Of a stretch of DNA of 64,000 nt, positions 33,672 to 42,382 are shown piece after piece; position 1 is the first letter of the stretch, and each line of letters begins with the position of its first letter. This stretch comes from CAYRFQ01 sp964423615. GTDB lineage: Bacteria; Planctomycetota; Planctomycetia; Gemmatales; Gemmataceae. The translations under genes and the position numbers were made by a program. The notes beneath the pieces were generated by a model. The model searched no databases and was not told where the DNA came from. It worked only from the letters and a program-made list of their open reading frames with translations. Location of the stretch: contig CAYRFQ010000008.1 of the NCBI GenBank assembly GCA_964423615.1, forward strand, positions 112,645-176,644, read 5' to 3'.

Positions 33672-34544
33672 ATGCTATCCTCGCACATTTCCAGGTCGTA
33701 TCGGATCTGCGAATCGATCGCCAAGCAACGAGCCGGAAATTTCTACATTGCCTTCCGAGTGTTGCCTCCGGATCAACGGCGAGCGATGTGCGCGCTCTAC
33801 GCTTTTCTTAGAATTGCTGACGACTTGAGCGATGAACCAGCCCCAGCGCAGACAAAGCGAACCGAGCTGCAGAATTGGCGTCGGGGACTGCGAGAGTGTC
33901 TTGCAGCAAATCCGACACACCCGATTCATCTCGCGTTGCAACACACGGTCGAACGTTATTCTATCCCGCCGGCATATCTTGAAGCCGCAATTGATGGCGT
34001 GGAAATGGATCTTGAAAAGGTGACCTATCAGACGTTCACCGAGTTACGACGTTACTGCTTTCACGTGGCCTCGGTCGTCGGGCTCTCTTGCATACACATT
34101 TGGGGCTTCGAGAACGCGAGGGCCAAGGAATACGCCGAGAAGGCTGGCCTCGCATTTCAGTTGACTAATATTCTGCGAGATCTCGGCGAAGACGCTCGGC
34201 TTGGTCGCGTGTATTTGCCGGAAGAAGAACTTCAACGTTTTGGTTGTAGCGCGGATTCGTTGGCTCGGGGGCAGCGTGACGAGAACTACCGTCAACTCAT
34301 GCAATTCCAGGTCAGCAGGGCTCGAAAATTTTACGAGGAGAGTTGGCCACTCCTACCTTTGTTGGCACCGGCCGGCCGAGCGGTGTTTCTGGTGATGGCT
34401 CGTACGTATCGAGCGATATTGGAACGAATCGAAAAACGCAACTATGATGTCTTTGCGGAACGTGTAGCTCTCACCAAGTGGGAGAAAATTGGATACGCCC
34501 TCCGCGCTCTCCCAGTCCGTTGGGGATTGGTCGATGTTACTTAA
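33672..34544 (+). CDS. hpnD: Presqualene diphosphate synthase HpnD
   Basis: A 290-residue member of the squalene/phytoene synthase family that joins two farnesyl diphosphates into presqualene diphosphate. The first Asp-rich motif is LRIADDLSDEP and the second is NILRDLGEDARLGRVYLP, both binding diphosphate through magnesium. The CFHVASVVGLSCIHIWGF block is typical. The ATG at 33672 follows AGGGTGAG and lies 35 bases after hpnC. Confidence 0.9.
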   Translation: MLSSHISRSYRICESIAKQRAGNFYIAFRVLPPDQRRAMCALYAFLRIADDLSDEPAPAQTKRTELQNWRRGLRECLAANPTHPIHLALQHTVERYSIPPAYLEAAIDGVEMDLEKVTYQTFTELRRYCFHVASVVGLSCIHIWGFENARAKEYAEKAGLAFQLTNILRDLGEDARLGRVYLPEEELQRFGCSADSLARGQRDENYRQLMQFQVSRARKFYEESWPLLPLLAPAGRAVFLVMARTYRAILERIEKRNYDVFAERVALTKWEKIGYALRALPVRWGLVDVT

Positions 34545-34622
34545 ACGAATTCCAACCCGAACGCAAATCAACAACAAATCGGCTCTTTGCCGAAACTCGA
34601 ACCAGAAACACCATTCACCCTT

Positions 34623-36023
34623 ATGATCGCTAGAACTACAGACACGGTCGAAACAGCGCGACATTCGAGCTTACCCGAGAACGAGGATGTGGTGATCATT
34701 GGAGGTGGACTCGCAGGCCTCGCGGCGGCCGTAGCGCTGGCACCTCGTGGCTACCAAGTCACCTTGTTGGAGTCTCGGAACCGTCTGGGCGGTCGCGCCA
34801 GCTCGTTTCGAGACTCGGCCACTGATCAACTTCTAGACAACTGTCAGCATGTGAGCATGGGTTGCTGCACGAACCTTGCCCATTTCTGTCGGGTCGTCGG
34901 GATCGATGGGCATCTCGAAAAACAACAGACCCTTTTTTTCATGACGCCGGATCGAAAAGTGAGCCGTTTCGGCTCAGACCGCCTCCCCGCTCCGTTTCAT
35001 CTCTCCCGAAGTTTCCTGACGGCTCATTACTTGTCCGTGACGGAAAAGCTCCGTATTGCCTGTGGTCTCGGATTTCTCCAGATGACCTCTGCCGAAGTCG
35101 ACCCACCATTTCTCGATTGGCTCGAATCGCACTGGCAAACCCCAAGAACGATCTCTCGGTTTTGGGGCCTTGTCTTGACGAGTGCTTTAAACGAGTCTGT
35201 AGAGCGCGTTGGCCTCCGCTATGCCCGCAAAGTCTTTCTTGATGGTTTTTTGCGCCACCGCAGAGGCTTTGAAGTTGAAATCCCTAACGTACCGCTCGGT
35301 GAGCTTTACGGAGCCAAACTCATGGGATGGCTGGCAGAACATTCCGTCGACGTGCGGCTCGGCGAGCGGGTGGAAAGCTTCAGTGTTTCCGACAATTCTG
35401 TCACCGAGTTAGTACTGCGGAGCGGACAGAGGCTTCGACCTCACTGGGTGGTGTCGGCACTCCCGTTTGATCGGTTGTTGGACGTCTTGGAACCGGAACT
35501 CAGACAGGCAAGTTCCTACTTTTCGGGACTCAACAACTTGGAGATTTCGCCAATCACGAGTGTCCATTTTTGGTTCGATCGATCATTCACAGAACTGCCG
35601 CACGTTGTCTTCGTTGATTGTCTCGGCCAATGGCTTTTCCGACGCGAGTCCACACCTGGAGAGCATTACTTTCAAGTCGTCATTAGCGCCTCGCGAGAGG
35701 CTCGTGAACTGGGTCACGAAGAACTCCGAGAGCGGGTACTCCAGGAGCTTAGAGGGCTTTTTCCCGAAGCTGCCGATGCCAAAGTGTTGCGACATCGTGT
35801 TGTCACGGAACACGCTGCCACCTTCAGTGTTGTCCCAGGTGTGGACGCTTACCGTCCGTCTCAGGTCTCTCCGATAAACAATTTGTTTGTCGCGGGCGAT
35901 TGGACGAACACAGGTTGGCCAGCCACGATGGAGGGGGCGGTTCGAAGTGGGTATCTCGCTGCCGAGGGATTGCTTGCAAAGGCAGGATCACCGGAATCGC
36001 TAATTCAAGCCGATTTGGCTTGA
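34623..36023 (+). CDS. hpnE: Hydroxysqualene dehydroxylase HpnE
   Basis: A 466-residue FAD-dependent amine-oxidase-fold enzyme that reduces hydroxysqualene to squalene. The dinucleotide-binding start is DVVIIGGGLAGLAAAVALA, followed by LLESRNRLGGRASSF, both classic for this fold. The C-terminal FAD-binding block is NNLFVAGDWTNTGWPATMEGAVRSG. The start is uncertain: ATG at 34623 is chosen, with an alternative TTG at 34587, and neither has a good ribosome binding site. Order hpnC-hpnD-hpnE supports the call. No squalene-hopene cyclase is in the window, so the product could feed hopanoids, sterols or C30 carotenoids. Confidence 0.88.
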   Translation: MIARTTDTVETARHSSLPENEDVVIIGGGLAGLAAAVALAPRGYQVTLLESRNRLGGRASSFRDSATDQLLDNCQHVSMGCCTNLAHFCRVVGIDGHLEKQQTLFFMTPDRKVSRFGSDRLPAPFHLSRSFLTAHYLSVTEKLRIACGLGFLQMTSAEVDPPFLDWLESHWQTPRTISRFWGLVLTSALNESVERVGLRYARKVFLDGFLRHRRGFEVEIPNVPLGELYGAKLMGWLAEHSVDVRLGERVESFSVSDNSVTELVLRSGQRLRPHWVVSALPFDRLLDVLEPELRQASSYFSGLNNLEISPITSVHFWFDRSFTELPHVVFVDCLGQWLFRRESTPGEHYFQVVISASREARELGHEELRERVLQELRGLFPEAADAKVLRHRVVTEHAATFSVVPGVDAYRPSQVSPINNLFVAGDWTNTGWPATMEGAVRSGYLAAEGLLAKAGSPESLIQADLA

Positions 36024-36281
36024 TGAACGGAACCACTGTGACCGATTCCGACTGATTTGTTCGTTGACCGTAGTGAGTATTGCGCTCAGATTACGCACCC
36101 GGATGATGCCAGTTTGGTTGAGCGAGGTCATGGCCAGCGATCGAACGCCCTTTTCTCGATGCGTCATTCTTATTACGCCCCGTGGCAGATACTCCAACAC
36201 AACAACCACTCTACTCAATGGGAAAATGCATCGGCTCAAATCACCCGAAACGTTAGTTGAACGGAGGACGGCTACACCAAT

Positions 36282-37310
36282 TCACTTGGACAGTCTATCC
36301 CCAAGTGAAGCCCAGGAGAATTCCCCGTCTTCTGCCTCAGTCGTACGAAGCCACTCAATACAAGCCTCGGTACCTTCTAACAATTTCTCGAATCCGCTGT
36401 TCGACTTCGCTGCGAGCACGATCTTTCCTGAGAAGCTGTCGCACAGCTTGGACAGCCGGGTCAGGTTTGTTTCTTCTTGGTGTTCGTGGACGGCGAGCCG
36501 AGGTCCTTCTGGAAACCCTCCAACCCCTTTGAACTCGATGGATTCGAGCCAAGTGATGAGCCTGCGGTAGAGCTTTGGATCCGGAAGTTTTCCGACCCAA
36601 TAGACAACTTTGTATCCGTGGTTTTTGGTTAGATCGTTCAATGCCTTGGCCACCTGAATGTTCCCTCTCATCTTCGAGAGATCCTGATCCGTCAGTTCCT
36701 TCGCGGCTTTGGGTATGAGCTCGGGAAACACCGGAACAACGACGATGTTGGCGTCTGGTGGCCAAACGAAAACTTTTCCGTCCGTGACCGATGGGAGCGC
36801 GACTCTTTTGGGAGCGTAGCTAACCTCGTATTCGACGGTCCTTCCCTCGGCGAGCGATGGCAGCAGAGTGCTCGCCGATGCCAGTTGTTTGTCTTGTTTG
36901 GTCTTGACCGTTTCTGACCAAGTCAGTCCTGCTCGTGACGAATCCTTGTAGATTCGGAACTCTACAGGCCAGTCGTTGAGGCTCGGGAGTTCGCCGCTTG
37001 TTTCGTGCGGTTTGAGAAGGACTGTGACCTCCGCTTTTTGGTTGAAGCTCACGACCTCGTCGTAAGTAAAAATTTGCATCGAAACCGGATCAGGACCCGG
37101 CCAGAAGCTCCATATCATGAATCCGAAAGCTCCGAAAACCAAAAGGGCCAGGACCAGACCTGTGAGGAAGAAGTTGGGTCGGTTATTTTTCTCTTCCATT
37201 CGGAGCCGTTCGGCCATCCGTTCCCCGAGAGGATTCGTCGTCGGTGAATCACCGGCTTCAGATTTCGATGGTACGCTCGATTCCATGTGTTCATTGTTGT
37301 CCATTGACAT
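36282..37310 (-). CDS. Membrane-anchored protein with HAD/LNS2-like C-terminal half
   Basis: A 342-residue protein with a polar cytoplasmic N-terminus, one transmembrane helix (FFLTGLVLALLVFGAFGFMIW) and a large outside part. An N-terminal beta-rich segment follows the helix. The C-terminal half (DLTKNHGYKVVYWVGKLPD...WLESIEFKGVGGFPEGPRL) reads like an LNS2/HAD phosphatase-type domain: the nGYK-x-x-Y strand, then a (L/F)P-x-GP loop. The usual catalytic DxDxT is not seen; the matching strand reads NIVVVPVFPELIP. It may be a degenerate enzyme or a binding domain. The gene overlaps the nucleotidyltransferase gene upstream by 20 bases. Confidence 0.6.
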   Translation of the reverse strand: MSMDNNEHMESSVPSKSEAGDSPTTNPLGERMAERLRMEEKNNRPNFFLTGLVLALLVFGAFGFMIWSFWPGPDPVSMQIFTYDEVVSFNQKAEVTVLLKPHETSGELPSLNDWPVEFRIYKDSSRAGLTWSETVKTKQDKQLASASTLLPSLAEGRTVEYEVSYAPKRVALPSVTDGKVFVWPPDANIVVVPVFPELIPKAAKELTDQDLSKMRGNIQVAKALNDLTKNHGYKVVYWVGKLPDPKLYRRLITWLESIEFKGVGGFPEGPRLAVHEHQEETNLTRLSKLCDSFSGKIVLAAKSNSGFEKLLEGTEACIEWLRTTEAEDGEFSWASLGDRLSK

Positions 37311-37971
37311 TCATCCGTTTTATGCGAAGTTCGGTCGACGAAATGTCCATCAAGAACTGAGATGTTGGAATTGGTTGGAAGAGCCCCTGAAACGGCACTG
37401 GGATGTCGATATCTTCGACGGACAACAGGTGTTCCAAAGATCGCCTCCGGGTCGCCACCAAAAAACGACATCCAGCCATTTGAATTTGCCGAAGAGCTTT
37501 GGTCAATCCTGGTTGTCCATTGTAGTACCGAGGATTCACGATTCGTTCAGCCGTGTCCGCACCCACGACGAAGGTAGCATTGGGAAAAACCGCTGCTTTT
37601 TCGACGAAGGTTGGTGTCCGTGTGATCCAAATAGGTCTTTTCCACGCAAACTGCTTAATGCGTTTTCGGACTTCTAGGGCATCCAACGGAGGCTTGTCGA
37701 CATTGACTACGCATAACTCAAAGCTGGGCTGGAGGCCCGTCATCGCTGCGGCAGTTGAAGCTAACTCGAGGTGTCCGCTGTGTAGAGGATTGAACGCCCC
37801 AGCGACGATGAGGGCGGAGTCAGCGGCCTCCATCCAGTGGCCGTCGGGTTGTACTACGAAGGCCTTCGAGTTCTTGCCCAGGAGATCCGCAAGAAGGTCC
37901 GATCCACTTCGGCGTCGTGAGGTGCAACACGTAGCGACACCGGCCGCAGTTCCTGATTTGGAATTCATCAT
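37291..37971 (-). CDS. NadD-like nucleotidyltransferase
   Basis: A 226-residue HIGH-superfamily nucleotidyltransferase. The catalytic block is GAFNPLHSGHLEL (G-x-F-x-P-x-H-x-G-H) and the second motif is MDISSTELRIKRM (I-S-S-T-x-x-R), both of which bind ATP and its phosphates in NadD/CoaD enzymes. It could adenylylate nicotinate mononucleotide, but substrate is not certain. About 50 residues precede the core, including a CC pair, with no ribosome binding site, so the start could be the ATG at 37833. Its 3' end overlaps the next gene by 20 bases, suggesting coupled translation. Confidence 0.75.
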   Translation of the reverse strand: MMNSKSGTAAGVATCCTSRRRSGSDLLADLLGKNSKAFVVQPDGHWMEAADSALIVAGAFNPLHSGHLELASTAAAMTGLQPSFELCVVNVDKPPLDALEVRKRIKQFAWKRPIWITRTPTFVEKAAVFPNATFVVGADTAERIVNPRYYNGQPGLTKALRQIQMAGCRFLVATRRRSLEHLLSVEDIDIPVPFQGLFQPIPTSQFLMDISSTELRIKRMNVNGQQ

Positions 37972-38113
37972 GGTGCATATCTGTTGTCGTGATCAAGTCG
38001 TATTTTTGGCAGCGGGCGTTGAACAGAGGAGCCATTAAGTAGAGTCAAAATTTCGGGCGCTTTTTCGTCCGAAATTCCGCCAAGTTTTGGAGACGTGCTC
38101 CGAAAGAATCACC

Positions 38114-40150
38114 TCATTTATTGGTGACTTTGGTCTCCCGTAACTCCCACTGCTCACCGAACACGCCTGCTGTCTTTACATCCACTGCGAGAGGGTCTTG
38201 CTTGTCCTTGCCGATTCGCAAGACAGCGTAATCTCCAAGCCGTGGGTATAGGTATGCGTTCGTTCCTCGATAGTCAGGCTCGTGGAACGTATGGCCTGAG
38301 TTGAGAACGACGTATCGGTTGGCATTTAGAGGACTCGGATAGATCATCGCCGGGATGTGTTTTGAGGAGTCATACGTTTTACCCCCGAAACGGAGTTGCT
38401 TAGCATCCCATTGTACGGGTAGGGCGTCGACGACTTCGTTGATGAGAGAGTTGGAACTGGGATCACCGAACAAAACCAAGTGGTATTGGGCTATGTCAGT
38501 TGCGGTTACGTCTACATCGTTCTTGATCGGAAGGGAGCCCCGCCACCACTTGCTCCATTCGTATGCGAACTGTTTCAGCCGGGCGTCTGTGTAGTCCTGA
38601 GTTGCTTTATGCCACCCTTTACCTGTGCCGCGGACGCACAAAAATGAACCCTTGAAGGCGTCGTCAATCGGACCTTGCAGTCGGGTGACCTTGTACAGAC
38701 CTCGTTGTCGTAGGGTTTGAAGGTACTGCAATCGAACTGATTTCCAGTGCCCGTTGTCGTCTTTTAACAAATAGATATGGGAGACCACGTTGTTCAAGCT
38801 TAGGGGGCGAACGAGCAGCTTCTGCCCATCGATGTTAACGTCGAGCCGATTTTCCTGACCCGTTAAATATTGAAGATGCATCGCCGTGACGTTGTTGGTC
38901 TCGACTTCAAAACCAAGCTCGGTCTTTTTTGCGTCCACAAGAGCCCTGGTGTAGTGCTGGCCGAGCGAAAGGATTTCCACCCAGTGGCACCTGGGATAGG
39001 CCAGCGTGTAAGTTACAAACCGCACCCGTTTGGGGTTTGAGCTGGCGTATTCTTCGATCGCCTTGGCGTATTCTTTTTCTGCCTTGAGCTGCCATTCGAG
39101 GGGAAACCGGTGGCCGAGTCCCGGAGCAACGAGGAGTTTCATGAGCTTGTCGGGGTTCATCATCCCGGCCTTCATGAACTCGGTCCGGATTACCTCGGAT
39201 GAAATTCGCTGGCGGTCATTTTCTCCATTGTAACTCACGATTGGGACATTGTAAGCATTCGTGGCATAGCGATAGGCATCGTAGATCGTCAGGCATTTTT
39301 CTTGCCACGGAGGTAGTCTCTTCGGGAGGTCGCGGATGTAACCATGGGTGCGGACGAAACCAGCACCCGGTCCGATGACGGCCCAACGGTCGGGCATGTG
39401 CAAACCGATATGCCAGGTTCCTGCACCGCCCATCGAAAAACCACGGAGGACGACTTGATTGCCATCAATCAACCTTGCGCGGCCCAATTGACTTTCGAAC
39501 GCGAGAAAATCCTGGAACGCCTCTAAAACATCCGATTCCCCAGCCCATCGATAAGCGTTATTCCCACGTCCGTAGACGTCAAGTCTCACGAAATCCTTCT
39601 GGTATTCGGTGTTCGTCGTCGATGCTTTGTAAATGAACTTCACCTCATTAATCCGGGAATCTCGACCGTGAAGAACCACGTGGAGTGGCCATTTTCGCTT
39701 CGGGTCTTTTCCGTAATCTTTGGGAAGTGTGACGGCGTATGGCTGAAGGCTCCCGTCGACTCGGGATCGGTAGGACCGGATAACAGGATATCCAACTGTA
39801 TTGACCCAGTTGAATTGGCCTTCTGCAGCGAGCCTGGCACGCAGTAAGCCTTGGTTGAGCACATCGATGGTCCACAGAGGATACTGCTTGTTGTAGAATT
39901 CGTTGTGTTTGATGATCCAAGAGGCTGCCTTGTGGTGAATTTCGATTTGGTTTCGCCATCGCGGAGACAATCCTTGGCGTTTCAACTTGCGGAGTGAGGC
40001 CGCAAGTTTTTTCATCTTCGTGTCGAGGGTTTGTTGGGTGGTCTTGTCGAGCCCGACAGGTGAAGTTTGTTTCTTTGCTCCAGCCAACGCATTGTTCGGG
40101 AGTGCAGGGACCAAGAAAATCCCAAGGATAGTGAGAAGACAACGAGGCAT
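38114..40150 (-). CDS. Secreted alpha/beta-hydrolase, esterase-like
   Basis: A 678-residue protein whose start at 40150 gives a signal peptide (PRCLLTILGIFLVPALPNNALA) and AAAGGA upstream. The nucleophile is in LRGFSMGGAGTWHI (Ser239 in G-x-S-x-G). The fold also shows PLHVVLHGRDSRINEV (strand and oxyanion region) and APGLGHRFPLEW with a likely catalytic His. It resembles secreted PHB-depolymerase/S9-type esterases, but no polymer-binding domain is identifiable. The C-terminal ~300 residues, with a possible beta-rich fold, are unassigned. A polymer or polysaccharide-ester substrate would fit the secreted sulfatase in this window, but this is guesswork. Confidence 0.8.
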   Translation of the reverse strand: MPRCLLTILGIFLVPALPNNALAGAKKQTSPVGLDKTTQQTLDTKMKKLAASLRKLKRQGLSPRWRNQIEIHHKAASWIIKHNEFYNKQYPLWTIDVLNQGLLRARLAAEGQFNWVNTVGYPVIRSYRSRVDGSLQPYAVTLPKDYGKDPKRKWPLHVVLHGRDSRINEVKFIYKASTTNTEYQKDFVRLDVYGRGNNAYRWAGESDVLEAFQDFLAFESQLGRARLIDGNQVVLRGFSMGGAGTWHIGLHMPDRWAVIGPGAGFVRTHGYIRDLPKRLPPWQEKCLTIYDAYRYATNAYNVPIVSYNGENDRQRISSEVIRTEFMKAGMMNPDKLMKLLVAPGLGHRFPLEWQLKAEKEYAKAIEEYASSNPKRVRFVTYTLAYPRCHWVEILSLGQHYTRALVDAKKTELGFEVETNNVTAMHLQYLTGQENRLDVNIDGQKLLVRPLSLNNVVSHIYLLKDDNGHWKSVRLQYLQTLRQRGLYKVTRLQGPIDDAFKGSFLCVRGTGKGWHKATQDYTDARLKQFAYEWSKWWRGSLPIKNDVDVTATDIAQYHLVLFGDPSSNSLINEVVDALPVQWDAKQLRFGGKTYDSSKHIPAMIYPSPLNANRYVVLNSGHTFHEPDYRGTNAYLYPRLGDYAVLRIGKDKQDPLAVDVKTAGVFGEQWELRETKVTNK

Positions 40151-40366
40151 AATGTGGTTCCTTTGGACGGAAACTCTCGAACGTTGATCATCAAAAGAAT
40201 AGGAGTTTCTCGGGCCAGCGACCGCCATAGGTACGCTCGGCCCTCTTCGTGTGCGTTTGTGCGTGCAAGCTAGCCAGCATAACCCCGGAGGATTCGAGTA
40301 TGCAGGTCGCATCCAAGAACCGATGTCCGAAGGGATACTCACCTTGCGTAGTTCTGAGTAGAGCGG

Positions 40367-40392
40367 TTGCTCCTGTTTGGATATAGTATAAT
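40367..40392 (+). promoter_or_regulatory. Possible promoter for the 40444 gene
   Basis: TATAAT (40387-40392) is a perfect -10, but the best nearby -35-like TTGCTC (40367-40372) is only 14 bases upstream. It could also be an extended-type or chance -10. It lies about 50 bases before the start of the next plus-strand gene, in a divergent region of 293 bases. Confidence 0.3.
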
Positions 40393-40443
40393 AAATCCTC
40401 TCTCTGATGTGATTTCTTGCATCTCTTTTCGGGGACATCACGA

Positions 40444-41325
40444 ATGCCTTCGCGATTGACGACCATCGGTATTGTGATCTTCTGGTTGGCTACAACCAGT
40501 TGGTTAATGTATCGCGAACTAGCCCCACGTTGGAACTCAGGAAACCCACCAAAATTCGCCCTCGACATGACTGACGAGGTCAAGAAACGCATTACGGTGT
40601 TGTGGGAAGTCAGTCAGAATGACGAAAAGGTCGGAACTGCAAGCACCACGATTCTCCGACGTGGGAAAGGGATGTTCGAGCTTGAGTTCAGGATGACGTT
40701 CCGGGCTAACGTGAATCCCACGGCTTCCTTGGGAAGGGGGCTTCTGGCTCTGTCGAAGTGCAACCAGAAGCTGTTGATCACTCGCAATGGGGAGATCCGT
40801 CAGTTCTCGCATTTGCTCGCCGGTGATTTTGCCAGCGCAAAGTGGCAAATAAAAACGTGGGGCACTGTGAGCGACAACCGTCGGGTCGATCCGAAATACG
40901 AGATCAGTGGACCGTTCCAAAAAAAGATCCAAGGTGAGCCGTTTACTTTAGATCCGGGCGAGGACGTGCTCACGATTTGGTTCCCTGCCAATCGTGTCCT
41001 GGGGCTCTATGAAGGCCGGCAGTGGAGCGTTCCTCCCCACGCCTTGAATAAAGGCTTGGTCAACGGTCTGCTCAAGAAAGTCTTACCCATCCCTCCGCCA
41101 GCATCGCCCGAATTGATCGCGCGGGTTTACCAGGACTCGTTGAAATGGCAAGGGGAAGAAGTCGCGTGTTGGCGGATCAACCTCACCAAGCCCAAGCAGA
41201 TGGGACTCAACGAGATCGACCGGGAAGTCAATTTTAATTACTGGGTGCGAAGAAAGGATGGGCTAATCCTCCGACAGGAAGGTTCTGTGGCCGCCATCAA
41301 ATTGACCTACCAACGTAAACCATAA
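40444..41325 (+). CDS. Membrane-anchored protein of unknown function
   Basis: A 293-residue protein with an N-terminal anchor or signal (TTIGIVIFWLATTSWLMY) and an exported beta-rich domain (ITVLWEVSQNDEKVGTASTT; MFELEFRMTFRANVNP). No catalytic motif is visible. The start at 40444 skips nine unsupported codons. It is followed 47 bases later by an ABC ATPase and then a permease, so it may be an accessory protein of that exporter. The TATAAT at 40387 could drive the whole group. Confidence 0.6.
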   Translation: MPSRLTTIGIVIFWLATTSWLMYRELAPRWNSGNPPKFALDMTDEVKKRITVLWEVSQNDEKVGTASTTILRRGKGMFELEFRMTFRANVNPTASLGRGLLALSKCNQKLLITRNGEIRQFSHLLAGDFASAKWQIKTWGTVSDNRRVDPKYEISGPFQKKIQGEPFTLDPGEDVLTIWFPANRVLGLYEGRQWSVPPHALNKGLVNGLLKKVLPIPPPASPELIARVYQDSLKWQGEEVACWRINLTKPKQMGLNEIDREVNFNYWVRRKDGLILRQEGSVAAIKLTYQRKP

Positions 41326-41372
41326 CATTCTGTGTACTGCAGCTCACTGGTTGATGAAAGAGTAACTTGTCG

Positions 41373-42149
41373 ATGATCCAACTCGAACAACTGACAAAGC
41401 AATACGGAAACAAGGTCGCTCTGGATCACCTGAACCTTCATGTAGGCAAGGGCGAATTATTTGCATTCCTCGGGCCCAACGGTGCCGGCAAAACGACCAC
41501 CATCAAGTTGATGTGTGGGCTTTTGTTCCCAACTTCTGGTCGGGTACAGATTGGGGAATACGACTTGGCCAAGGATGGCCAAAAGGCCAGACAGTTAATC
41601 AGTTACGTACCGGACCAGCCGTACCTCTACGAAAAACTCACTGGCCGCGAGGTCATGGAATTCGTTGGGGAGATGTACGGCATGTCTCGCCCCCGTTTAG
41701 TTTCACGCATCCAGGAGATGATCGACCTCTTTAACCTTCAAGGGTTCGTGGACGACTTGACGGAACGGTACTCGCACGGAATGCGACAGAGGACCGTCTT
41801 CGCTGCGGCTTTGTTACACGAACCGGACTTGTTGATCGTGGATGAACCAACCGTCGGACTTGACCCTCGCAGTATTCGCCTTTTGAAAGATTTGCTTCGG
41901 AAGGAAGCGGATCGAGGTGGGACCGTCTTTCTTTCGACGCACTCGCTCGATATAGCCCAGGAACTCGCGGACCGAATCGGCGTCATCTCGCAAGGAAAGT
42001 TGATTGGATGCGGGACGCTCCAAACACTACGAGACCAAGCGGAGATGGATGGTTCCCTCGAGGAAGTGTTTCTGAAGCTTACCGCCGAAGACGATCAGCC
42101 CTTGGGTCCAGAAGTGACGACAACAGAGTCCGCATTGAAAGCCCAGTAG
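41373..42149 (+). CDS. ABC transporter ATP-binding protein
   Basis: A 258-residue nucleotide-binding subunit: Walker A is GPNGAGKTTT, the signature is YSHGMRQRTVF (S-H-G-M-R-Q, a variant of LSGGQ seen in ABC-2 and Ccm-type ATPases), Walker B is LLIVDEPTVGLDP, and the switch His is in LSTHSLDIAQEL. A TTG at 41367 is an alternative start. The permease gene starts 233 bases downstream, and together they would form an exporter. Substrate is unknown; the ATPase resembles those that export drugs, lipids or envelope parts. Confidence 0.92.
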   Translation: MIQLEQLTKQYGNKVALDHLNLHVGKGELFAFLGPNGAGKTTTIKLMCGLLFPTSGRVQIGEYDLAKDGQKARQLISYVPDQPYLYEKLTGREVMEFVGEMYGMSRPRLVSRIQEMIDLFNLQGFVDDLTERYSHGMRQRTVFAAALLHEPDLLIVDEPTVGLDPRSIRLLKDLLRKEADRGGTVFLSTHSLDIAQELADRIGVISQGKLIGCGTLQTLRDQAEMDGSLEEVFLKLTAEDDQPLGPEVTTTESALKAQ

Positions 42150-42382
42150 ACTCAGTCGACAACGGCGTTCGAGTTGTCCGAACCTGGGACCTCAGGAGCA
42201 CTCAAGGCGAATACCGCGAGCTGATTGAGATGGAATACTCTCCCATCTCGATGTAGCTGTCCCGAAATTGTAGGAGCCCACAGCAACCAGCCCTTTTTGT
42301 ACTTGCCCTTGCTCTGGCGACACCTCGTTCTCATTCCACTAACCAAGCAACAGAGCAACCTCTCAGAAGCGACACTATCAAC

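Noticed and set aside
41373..42149. ATPase of the iron importer
   Set aside because: It is followed by its own exporter-type permease and has an exporter-like signature, so it is better placed with that permease.
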